From the NCBI GenBank assembly GCA_964587525.1, contig CAZPLZ010000113.1, positions 1-10,930 on the forward strand: a stretch of 10,930 nucleotides of DNA, in the 5' to 3' direction. The position numbers and the translations under genes were made by a program. The notes below the pieces were generated by a model. It ran no database searches and had not been told where the DNA came from. It saw only the letters and a program-made list of their open reading frames with translations. Source of the DNA: CAZPLZ01 sp964587525. Lineage in GTDB: Bacteria > Oederibacteriota > CAKKQC01. Positions 1-5,860 of this stretch are shown here, one piece after another. How positions within the stretch are numbered: the stretch's first letter is position 1; the number at the start of each line of letters is the position of its first letter.

Positions 1-62
1 ATAAAGGAATGTTCGAGGATAATACCAGCACGATCGCGACTGAAGTGTTCATGAAGTTCTAA
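1..62 (+). CDS. C-terminal end of upstream gene, possible outer-membrane beta-barrel protein (partial)
   Basis: A frame open from the left edge (codons from base 3) ends at a TAA at 60-62. It reads KGMFEDNTSTIATEVFMKF. The other two forward frames are stopped inside the same stretch, and the codons mostly end in G or C as in the neighbouring genes, so this is probably a real gene end. The last ten residues alternate polar and hydrophobic and finish in Phe, as the last beta strand of many outer-membrane barrels recognised by the BAM machinery does. That function is inferred from 19 residues only; the family cannot be named. The start lies outside the window. Confidence 0.45.
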   Translation, partial: KGMFEDNTSTIATEVFMKF

Positions 63-82
63 ATGAGGTCGTTTCTGGCTTC

Positions 83-112
83 GTAGAGAGACAACTGCGA
101 GGCATCTCCTAC
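83..112 (+). other. imperfect hairpin between upstream gene and nadE
   Basis: GTAG-A-GAGA (83-91) can pair with TCTCCTAC (105-112): eight base pairs with A87 bulged and a 13-base loop. It lies 20 bases after the stop of the upstream gene. No T-tract follows, so it is not a standard intrinsic terminator. It could be a weak terminator, a 3'-end stabiliser or chance. Confidence 0.22.
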
Positions 113-119
113 CTTAACG

Positions 120-148
120 TTGTAGCTGGGTGGGCCGGCCAGTATGAT
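120..148 (+). promoter_or_regulatory. possible sigma-70-type promoter for nadE
   Basis: TTGTAG (120-125, four of six matches to TTGACA) is followed after exactly 17 bases by TATGAT (143-148, five of six matches to TATAAT). It lies in the only sizeable gap before nadE. Transcription would be expected to begin near 154-156, on or just before the candidate nadE starts, giving a leaderless or very short-leader mRNA. The call rests on motif match and spacing only. Confidence 0.33.
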
Positions 149-165
149 GGGGCATGCGCTCTGTC

Positions 166-1821
166 ATGCGAGTCGCGCTCGCCCAGCTCAACTGTTGTGT
201 GGGGGATTGCAGAGGTAACGCACAGAAAATAATCCAGGCGCTGACCCGGGCCGGCCGGGCCAGAGCCGACCTGGCAGTCCTGCCTGAGCTGGCCATCCCT
301 GGTTACCCTCCGGAAGACCTGCTGCACCGGCAGGATTTCGTCAATACCAACTTTCAAGCTTTCCGCGAGGTCGTCAAGGCAAGCCGCCGTGTCCCAAGGC
401 TGCTGGCGCTTGTCGGGTATGTGGACCGCCAGGGCCAGAATCTCTACAACGCCGCCGCACTCGTCCAGAACGGCCGGGTGGCCGGTGTCTATCACAAGCA
501 GATTCTGCCCAATTACGGTGTCTTCGACGAGCAGCGATACTTCACCCCCGGAACTGGATCACCCCTGTTCACGGTCTTTGGCTGTCCGGTGGCTGTCACG
601 GTCTGCGAGGACCTCTGGCTGCCCCGCGGCTCCCCGGTCCGGGCCCTCGCCCGGTCCGATGCACGGCTGATCATCAACCTGAGTGCCTCTCCCTACGAGT
701 GTGGAAAGATCCAGACCCGCGAGCGCCTTTTCGGAAGGTATGCCGCGAGTAATTGCGCGCCATTGGTGTACCTCAATCTCGTGGGAGGGCAGGATGAACT
801 GATCTTCGACGGGCAAAGCCTGGTGTTTGACCGAAATGGCCGGGTGATCGCGCGCATGGCGCCGTTTGTCGAAGATTGGCTTGTGCTGGATGTGGACCTT
901 GGGGGGGAGAAGGAAAAGGTGAAGGGAAAGAGAGGGAAGTTACGCACGCCACTGCCACTGCTGGAAGAAATCTACGGTGCCTTGGTGCTGGGAGTAGGGG
1001 ATTATGCCAGGAAGAACGGGTTTACCGGCGCCCTCGTGGGTTTAAGCGGCGGGATTGATTCGGCGCTGACGGCGGTCATTGCCACTGACGCCCTCGGCAC
1101 CGACAAAGTGGCTGGGGTCTTCATGCCGTCCCGGTACACTTCGCCCGTCAGCCGGGAGGATGCAAGCACGATTGCGCGGCGGCTGGGCATCCGGTGGATC
1201 GAGCTGCCGGTGGAAGGCATGTTCAGCGCGTATCTTGAGGTCCTCGATGGCCATGTGGAAGGTCCGGCCGGCGATCTGGTCAGGCAGAACCTGCAGGCCA
1301 GGATCCGGGGCGGCCTGCTGATGGCGCTGAGCAACCGGTACGGCTGGTTGCTGCTGGCGACAGGCAACAAGAGTGAGATGAGCGTGGGCTATGCCACGCT
1401 GTACGGGGATCTGGCGGGAGGGTTTGCCGCCCTGAAGGATGTGCCCAAAACGCTCGTGTACAAGCTGGCCCGCTGGCGCAACCGGCGTGGCCGGCGGCCG
1501 GTTATCCCGGAGCGGACGTTCACCCGGGCTCCCACCGCGGAGCTGCGTCCGAACCAGAAGGATGCTGACTCGCTGCCGCCCTATCCAGAGCTGGATCCGA
1601 TTCTGAAAGCGTATGTCGAAGAAGGAAGCTCCCTGCGCGAGATCGTACGTGGTGGGTTCAGCCCCCAGGTGGTTAGGAAAGTGGCCCAGATGGTGGAGCG
1701 CAGCGAGTACAAGCGGCGGCAGGCCCCGCCTGGGGTAAAAATTCAGCCCAAGGCGTTCGGCAAGGACCGGCGCAACCCCATAACTCACAAGTTCGCCCCT
1801 TGGAATGTTTTGGGGCCTTGA
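166..1821 (+). CDS. nadE: Glutamine-dependent NAD+ synthetase (two-domain)
   Basis: Catalyses the last step of NAD+ synthesis in the cytoplasm: ATP-dependent amidation of nicotinate adenine dinucleotide, with ammonia released from glutamine. With the start at 166 the protein has 551 residues, normal for the fused form. The N-terminal nitrilase-type amidase (about 1-240) shows the Glu-Lys-Cys triad: E41 in LPELAIPGYPPEDLL, K111 in YHKQILPNYGVFDE, C147 in VTVCEDLW. The C-terminal synthetase (about 260-551) carries the PP-loop SGGIDS at 294-299, GNKSEMSVGY, and the family ending SEYKRRQAPPG from residue 513. ATG 166 gives the usual family opening MRVALAQLN; an in-frame ATG at 154 would add four residues. 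Neither has a good Shine-Dalgarno sequence. Odd: the linker between the domains (246-258) is a Lys/Glu/Gly run encoded by purine-rich DNA that resembles the intergenic repeat of this window. The amidase domain suggests no separate ammonia source is needed. Confidence 0.96.
   Translation: MRVALAQLNCCVGDCRGNAQKIIQALTRAGRARADLAVLPELAIPGYPPEDLLHRQDFVNTNFQAFREVVKASRRVPRLLALVGYVDRQGQNLYNAAALVQNGRVAGVYHKQILPNYGVFDEQRYFTPGTGSPLFTVFGCPVAVTVCEDLWLPRGSPVRALARSDARLIINLSASPYECGKIQTRERLFGRYAASNCAPLVYLNLVGGQDELIFDGQSLVFDRNGRVIARMAPFVEDWLVLDVDLGGEKEKVKGKRGKLRTPLPLLEEIYGALVLGVGDYARKNGFTGALVGLSGGIDSALTAVIATDALGTDKVAGVFMPSRYTSPVSREDASTIARRLGIRWIELPVEGMFSAYLEVLDGHVEGPAGDLVRQNLQARIRGGLLMALSNRYGWLLLATGNKSEMSVGYATLYGDLAGGFAALKDVPKTLVYKLARWRNRRGRRPVIPERTFTRAPTAELRPNQKDADSLPPYPELDPILKAYVEEGSSLREIVRGGFSPQVVRKVAQMVERSEYKRRQAPPGVKIQPKAFGKDRRNPITHKFAPWNVLGP
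903..930 (+). repeat. intragenic half-copy of the intergenic repeat (in the nadE linker)
   Basis: The purine-rich stretch begins GGGGGAGA and continues with a GGTGA and an AGGGA block. By hand it aligns with the right half of the repeat at 6703-6730 at roughly four of five positions with one one-base gap. It lies in frame inside nadE and encodes the charged linker between amidase and synthetase domains. Low-complexity purine sequence can align by chance, so homology is tentative. Confidence 0.35.
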
Positions 1822-1863
1822 CAGGTTCAACCTTGTGCGCTGGCAAGATTCTCATCTCACTCC

Positions 1864-1887
1864 AGTCTTAGCCTAGGCTCGCAGACT
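1864..1887. repeat. nested inverted repeat just upstream of the GT2 start
   Basis: Outer arms AGTCT (1864-1868) and AGACT (1883-1887) enclose the ten-base palindrome AGCCTAGGCT (1870-1879). It ends four bases before ATG 1892, where a Shine-Dalgarno sequence would normally lie; none is visible. It could be an operator, or an RNA hairpin affecting initiation of the next gene. A short dyad of this size can also be chance. Confidence 0.35.
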
Positions 1888-1891
1888 CGCC

Positions 1892-2674
1892 ATGGCCCGC
1901 CGGCTGTCTCTCTCTGTGGTGGTTCCAGCCTATAACGAGGAGGGCCGGATCGGGCGTTGCGCGGAACGGCTCGCGAAGTATTTCCGAAAATCCTCCCGTC
2001 CATTCGAAATCATCATCGTCAACGACGGCAGCCGTGACCGTACCGTGGCTGAGGCGCGCCGGGCGGCAAAGCGGATCCGGGAGGTTCAGGTGATCTCGTA
2101 TCTGGCCAACCGCGGGAAAGGCTATGCGGTGCGCAAGGGGGTGTTGGCATCCCAGGGAGAATGGGTGCTGTTTCTCGACGCTGATCTGTCCACAGAACCT
2201 GAGGAGTGGCCCAAACTTAAGTCCCGGCTGAACAAACGAACTCCCATTGCTATTGGCTCCCGCAAAATGGCAGGTGCGCGCCTCCTCCAGCGCCAACCGT
2301 GGTGGCGGGAGCGGATGGGAAAAGTGTTCACCGGGTTGGTGCGCCTTTTGCTGGTGCAGGTCACGGATGTGACGTGCGGGTTCAAAGTGCTCCGGGGTGA
2401 CGTGGCGCGATCGCTGTTTGCTCTGCAGCGCCAGGATGACTGGAGTTTCGACGCGGAAGTGCTGTTTTTGGCCCGGCGTGCGGGCTTAAGGATTGCGGAA
2501 GTGCCGGTGGTGTGGAAGGACAACCCGAGCAGCTCCAAAGTGCGTATCCTGAATGCGACCTTAGGTTCTCTCTGGGGTATCTTTAGGATCAGGTGGAACG
2601 CCGTTACCGGCTGTTATAGCAAGCTCCGGCTTGATGTATTGAATCTCCCACCACATTGTGGTACAAACACATGA
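1892..2674 (+). CDS. Family 2 glycosyltransferase, polyprenyl/dolichyl-phosphate sugar synthase type (ALG5/DPM1-like)
   Basis: Predicted to move a sugar (glucose or mannose in known relatives) from a nucleotide sugar to polyprenyl phosphate at the cytoplasmic face of the membrane. The 260-residue protein is one GT-A domain: VPAYNEE at 11-17, VNDGS with D45, NRGKGYAVRKGV at 73-84, the metal-binding DAD at 96-98 in FLDADLS, DVTCGFK at about 159-165, and QDDWSFDAEV at 181-190 followed by EVPVVWKD. The WSFDAEV and EVPVxW blocks are typical of ALG5-like enzymes. No membrane helix or GtrA-like domain is attached, so membrane contact would be peripheral. The start is ATG 1892, with no clear ribosome binding site and a dyad immediately upstream. 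The GT-C enzyme at 4294-5850 belongs to a superfamily that uses exactly such lipid-linked donors, which suggests a donor/transferase pair. The sugar itself cannot be read from the sequence. Confidence 0.88.
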   Translation: MARRLSLSVVVPAYNEEGRIGRCAERLAKYFRKSSRPFEIIIVNDGSRDRTVAEARRAAKRIREVQVISYLANRGKGYAVRKGVLASQGEWVLFLDADLSTEPEEWPKLKSRLNKRTPIAIGSRKMAGARLLQRQPWWRERMGKVFTGLVRLLLVQVTDVTCGFKVLRGDVARSLFALQRQDDWSFDAEVLFLARRAGLRIAEVPVVWKDNPSSSKVRILNATLGSLWGIFRIRWNAVTGCYSKLRLDVLNLPPHCGTNT

Positions 2675-2693
2675 GCCAAGTACTGGTTGACCC

Positions 2694-2733
2694 CCCTCAC
2701 CCTACCCTCTCCCCCACAAAGTGGGGGAGAGGG
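2694..2733. repeat. intergenic palindromic repeat, copy 1 (perfect hairpin)
   Basis: CCCTCACCCT (2694-2703) is followed by a perfect inverted repeat: CCCTCTCCCCCAC (2705-2717), loop AAA, GTGGGGGAGAGGG (2721-2733). The 13-bp stem is very GC-rich. It lies 19 bases after the GT2 stop and 41 bases before the membrane protein start. The left flank and the GGGGGAGAGGG block are shared with copy 2 at 6687-6729. It resembles widespread REP/MITE-like intergenic elements. There is no T-tract, but the stem could stabilise the 3' end of the upstream mRNA. Confidence 0.8.
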
Positions 2734-2736
2734 AAG

Positions 2737-2766
2737 AAGGAGAAGGAGATGAAGGAGAAGAAGGAG
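2737..2766 (+). promoter_or_regulatory. four AAGGAG Shine-Dalgarno-like boxes in a purine tract
   Basis: AAGGAG occurs at 2737-2742, 2743-2748, 2752-2757 and 2761-2766. The last box is 8 bases from ATG 2775 and fixes that start for the membrane protein. The first is 6 bases from ATG 2749, the start of a 15-codon frame that overlaps the gene. The tract continues directly from the right arm of the hairpin repeat. Confidence 0.6.
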
Positions 2767-2796
2767 ACGCAACGATGCAACAGACGGACGCGATGA
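2749..2796 (+). CDS. possible 15-codon leader peptide overlapping the membrane protein gene
   Basis: ATG 2749 opens MKEKKETQRCNRRTR and stops at TGA 2794-2796. It has an AAGGAG at a proper distance (2737-2742). Its stop overlaps an in-frame ATG of the next gene (2793-2795, Met7) as ATGA, the classic geometry for translational coupling. The peptide is basic and low in complexity because its DNA is purine-rich, so it may have no function of its own or may not be translated at all. Confidence 0.22.
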   Translation: MKEKKETQRCNRRTR

Positions 2797-4283
2797 TTGC
2801 CCAGGTAAGGCAAATTCTTGAGGGCTATCTCCCTAACCTCATCGGGGGTCTGGTCATTCTCGCGATCGGGTTGGTTGTTGCCCTGGCGGTTTCAGCGCTG
2901 ATCAGCGTGATCCTACGGCGCCTCATGGTCGATAAGCGGCTGGCGCAATGGGCGTTCGGCAGTGACTCGGGGAAGCCGGTGAAGGCTGAGCGATGGATTT
3001 CTCGTCTGGTGTTCTTCCTGGTCGTGCTGTTTGTGCTGGTGGCTTTTTTCCAGACGCTCGGGCTCACCCAGCTCACGGAGCCACTCAATCAAATTCTTGG
3101 CACGTTGTCTAATTACGCGCCAAGAATTATTGGTGCGGCTGTGCTCTTTCTTCTGGCGTGGATTCTGGCAAGTGCGATCAGGTTTCTGGTGACACGGGTC
3201 TTGAGCACGGCTGGGCTGGACAGGTGGCTGAGGGATCTGTTTGGGTCTACCAAGGCCAGGGTGTCCCTGGTGGATAATCTTGCCGCCACGGCGTACTGGC
3301 TCGTCTTTTTGCTCTTCGTGCCAGCCCTGTTGGAGGTGCTGGCACTTCAGGGTCTCCTCGGTCCGGTTCAGGGGATGTTCGGGCAGGTGCTGACCTTTCT
3401 CCCGAATCTGGTCGCCGCCGGTCTCATCCTGCTCGTCGGGTGGTTCTTTGCGCGCGTGCTTCAGCGCGTCGTCACCAATTTTCTCCACGTGGCGGGGGTG
3501 GAGAAGTTGGGAGACCAGATGGGAATTTCATCTCTTTTGGGAAAGGAAAGCCTGGCGAGCCTCGTTGGGCTCATCGTCTACATCCTGGTGCTGATCCCGG
3601 TTCTGATTGCCTCGCTGAACGCGTTGGAACTTCAAGCCATCACGGGTCCTGTGACGGTCTTGCTTAACGGAGTTTTCGGGGCCACGCCCAAGATTTTCGC
3701 TGCGGCTCTCTTGGTCCTGGTCTCTTACCTGGTGGCGCGCGTGGTGGCTAGGATGGCGGCGAACCTGCTCTCCAACATGGGCTTCGACAGCCTGCTGGCT
3801 CGATTGGGTCTTGGCAAGGAGCCTGCCAAAGGTGACTGGACACTCTCGGAGGTGGTGAGGACCCTGGTCACTGCGGGGATCACCTTCCTGGCGTCTATCG
3901 CGGCGTTCGAGCTTCTGGGTTTTGAGACCATGGCTGAGCTGGCGTCCCAGTTTCTCGTGTTTGCCGGCCAGGTGATTGTCGGCCTACTCATCACGGTGGT
4001 CGGTGTGTACCTGGCCAACCTGGCCTCGAAAACTATTCAGTCCAGCAAGGCGGAGCAGGCCGGCATCCTGGCGATGGCTGCGCGCATCGCGATCATCGTG
4101 CTTGCCGTCGCTATGGCGCTGCGGCAACTCGGGCTGGCCAGCGACATCATCAACCTTTCTTTCGGGCTTCTGCTCGGAGGTCTGGTGGTAGGGGCGGCCC
4201 TGGCTTTTGGGCTGGGTGGACGGGAGATCGCCGGACGCAAGCTGGAGGAGTGGCTGAAAAACAGGAAATTACGGAAGCTCTGA
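2775..4283 (+). CDS. Multi-repeat membrane protein with conserved TM helices (CmpX-like, mechanosensitive-channel related)
   Basis: A 502-residue inner-membrane protein of five tandem units, about 92-96 residues apart. Each unit opens with a helix of the Pfam 'Conserved TM helix' type: PNLIGGLVILAIGL at 20, PRIIGAAVLFLLAW at 116, PNLVAAGLILLVGW at 210, PKIFAAALLVLVSY at 305, and a diverged GQVIVGLLITVVG at 398. Each has a second hydrophobic helix about 55 residues later, giving roughly ten segments. The end, LLLGGLVVGAALAFGLGGREIAG (a Gly/Ala-rich helix at about 466-488), resembles the pore helix of MscS-family channels, but the protein stops soon after and lacks the MscS cytoplasmic beta domain. 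Related proteins (for example Pseudomonas CmpX) are tied to membrane-tension or envelope stress; the role here is inferred. Start ATG 2775 is chosen for its AAGGAG 8 bases upstream. An in-frame GTG at 2721 is rejected because it lies in the hairpin repeat. The GT-C gene follows after 10 bases. Confidence 0.8.
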   Translation: MQQTDAMIAQVRQILEGYLPNLIGGLVILAIGLVVALAVSALISVILRRLMVDKRLAQWAFGSDSGKPVKAERWISRLVFFLVVLFVLVAFFQTLGLTQLTEPLNQILGTLSNYAPRIIGAAVLFLLAWILASAIRFLVTRVLSTAGLDRWLRDLFGSTKARVSLVDNLAATAYWLVFLLFVPALLEVLALQGLLGPVQGMFGQVLTFLPNLVAAGLILLVGWFFARVLQRVVTNFLHVAGVEKLGDQMGISSLLGKESLASLVGLIVYILVLIPVLIASLNALELQAITGPVTVLLNGVFGATPKIFAAALLVLVSYLVARVVARMAANLLSNMGFDSLLARLGLGKEPAKGDWTLSEVVRTLVTAGITFLASIAAFELLGFETMAELASQFLVFAGQVIVGLLITVVGVYLANLASKTIQSSKAEQAGILAMAARIAIIVLAVAMALRQLGLASDIINLSFGLLLGGLVVGAALAFGLGGREIAGRKLEEWLKNRKLRKL

Positions 4284-4293
4284 TCGGCGAGCC

Positions 4294-5850
4294 ATGACGG
4301 CTGCTTGGGTCGCAGGCCTGGCATACGGTTCAGCCGTCCTGTGCACCATCGGTTTGGGCAAGCCGTCCCTCTGGATCGATGAAGTCCACTCCTTTGAATT
4401 TGCGGCGCTTCCATCCGCGTGGCTGGTCCTGCTTAACGCCGCCGCGCGCGACGCCTATCCACCGCTCTACTTTCTTTTGCTGCACGGCTGGCTGAAGCTT
4501 GGCTCCGGCGAGATCTGGCTCAGAATGTTTTCGGTGCTTGTTCATCTCGCCTCGATCCCCCTGATCTATCTCGTGGGTGCCCGGGTGGCCTCCCGGAAAG
4601 CCGGAGTGCTTGCCGCGGCGCTCCTTGCGGTGTCCCCGTTCCATCTCACGTTCGCGCGGGAGGCTCGGATGTATTCCCTCCTGGGTTTCTTTTCCCTGCT
4701 GTCCATGTGGGGTTTGCTGGTCTATGTGCGGGAGAAGTCTCGCCGCGGTTTTTGGACATTCACCCTGGCCGGGCTGGCCCTGCTGTACACGCACTTCATC
4801 GGCGCGCTGTTAATTTTAGCGCAGGCTTGCTGGCTGCTTTGGGGAACGCGGCGCAGGGCGTTGCGTCCTGTGTTCATGAAATGGGCGGTGGTGCTTTCGT
4901 TTGGGTTTCTGCCGTGGGCCCCGTTTTTTCTAAAGGCGCTTGTGGTCACCCATGGCTATGGTTCTGAAGCCGCTCCGCCTCTGCTGTTGTACTGGTTTGT
5001 GGGCACGGTGGGGGCCGGATTCGCGAAGGCGTCGTGGGTCCTCGCGGCTGCCTTCGCGACCGTGGCTGTTCTTGCCTGGGCTGGGCTGAGAGCCATGCCG
5101 GCGGGGCCCGGACGGAATCTAATGATCATTTGGGCGTTCCTCCCGCCCCTGCTTGAGCTTTTTGCCAACCTGGTGGGGAAGCCGGTTTTCGGGGCGCGCA
5201 CGTTGATTGTTTCCACTCCGGCCTGGCTCCTGATCATCGCGCATGGACTGGCTACGCCTCCCATGATTCGAACGGCTATTGGCTCTGTCTTGATCGGTGG
5301 GCTGGCGGTCTTGAGTTACGCGCATCTCCTGACGCACGGGCTGGCCGCGGCCCCGGCACACCGCGAGGCGCTGACGCATATCCTGAAACACGCCCGCTCC
5401 CGCGATGCGATCGTCCACTCCAGCACTGCCACGTATCACCCGCTCCATGAGTACTACATTCCGCGATCAGGGAGCCGGATCAAAGATTACCTCATTGAAC
5501 CTCATGGCGAGTTCCGTGGTGGCAAGCTGGGACGATGGTTTCGAACCGTGTGGCGGCGTATAAAGAGCCGAGCGGACCCCGGTGGAGCGCTCAAGACCGG
5601 CGCCGATCCCAACCGGATCAGTGAGATACAATTCCTGAGCCGGGGATACACCCGGATCTGGTACCTCCACACCACGCTCGAGGGGCAGCGCCGGCTCTCG
5701 CGTCTGGCACCCGGAAAGTATTACGCGCCCACGGCGGATCAGATCAGGACATCCCCGTTCGTTTCTCACCTGCGGCTCAAACGTTCGTTCCGCGGCGGCC
5801 CGGTTGCTGAGTATCCGGGCTTGGTGCTCGAGCTGTACCAGCGCCGTTAG
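4294..5850 (+). CDS. Integral membrane GT-C glycosyltransferase (GT39/PMT_2-like)
   Basis: A 518-residue protein predicted to transfer a sugar from a polyprenyl-phosphate donor to a glycan, lipid or protein on the outer side of the cytoplasmic membrane. The N-terminal two thirds holds about 10-12 hydrophobic segments. The first periplasmic loop shows the acidic pair of the GT-C family: D29-E30 in SLWIDEVHSFEF, followed by YPPLYFLLLHGWLKL at about 55-69 and SPFHLTFAREARMYSLL at 114-130, all typical of PMT/ArnT-like enzymes. The last about 170 residues (from about 350) are mainly soluble and basic, with no motif I recognise; they are probably periplasmic. Start ATG 4294 lies 10 bases after the previous stop with only a weak GGCGAG box, suggesting coupled translation. 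The ALG5-like gene two places upstream is the obvious source of its donor. The acceptor is unknown. Confidence 0.82.
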   Translation: MTAAWVAGLAYGSAVLCTIGLGKPSLWIDEVHSFEFAALPSAWLVLLNAAARDAYPPLYFLLLHGWLKLGSGEIWLRMFSVLVHLASIPLIYLVGARVASRKAGVLAAALLAVSPFHLTFAREARMYSLLGFFSLLSMWGLLVYVREKSRRGFWTFTLAGLALLYTHFIGALLILAQACWLLWGTRRRALRPVFMKWAVVLSFGFLPWAPFFLKALVVTHGYGSEAAPPLLLYWFVGTVGAGFAKASWVLAAAFATVAVLAWAGLRAMPAGPGRNLMIIWAFLPPLLELFANLVGKPVFGARTLIVSTPAWLLIIAHGLATPPMIRTAIGSVLIGGLAVLSYAHLLTHGLAAAPAHREALTHILKHARSRDAIVHSSTATYHPLHEYYIPRSGSRIKDYLIEPHGEFRGGKLGRWFRTVWRRIKSRADPGGALKTGADPNRISEIQFLSRGYTRIWYLHTTLEGQRRLSRLAPGKYYAPTADQIRTSPFVSHLRLKRSFRGGPVAEYPGLVLELYQRR

Positions 5851-5860
5851 CCGCATCAAG

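Noticed and set aside
1042..1830. Antisense open frame of about 262 codons opposite nadE
   Set aside because: It overlaps the conserved synthetase domain of NadE entirely and shows no motif or ribosome binding site of its own.
1821..1837. Small dyad around GGTTCAACC after the nadE stop as a terminator
   Set aside because: The stem is only about six pairs with a minimal loop and no following run of T.
2650..2662. Palindrome ACCACA-T-TGTGGT at the end of the GT2 gene
   Set aside because: It lies within the last codons of the gene, has a one-base centre and no T-tract, so it is neither a good hairpin nor a terminator; a dyad of this size can be chance.
2687..2716. TTGACC at 2687-2692 as a promoter -35 box
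   Set aside because: No TATAAT-like sequence lies 16-18 bases downstream; that position is inside the C-rich arm of the hairpin repeat.
2721..2774. GTG 2721 as start of the membrane protein, adding 18 Glu/Gly-rich residues
   Set aside because: The codon lies in the right arm of the perfect hairpin repeat, the added residues are low-complexity translation of the purine tract, and ATG 2775 has an AAGGAG at 8 bases.
5804..5860. TTG 5804 as start of the SDR
   Set aside because: It would overlap the GT-C gene by 47 bases and add a Cys/Ser-rich leader foreign to the family; TTG 5861 gives the usual N-terminus.
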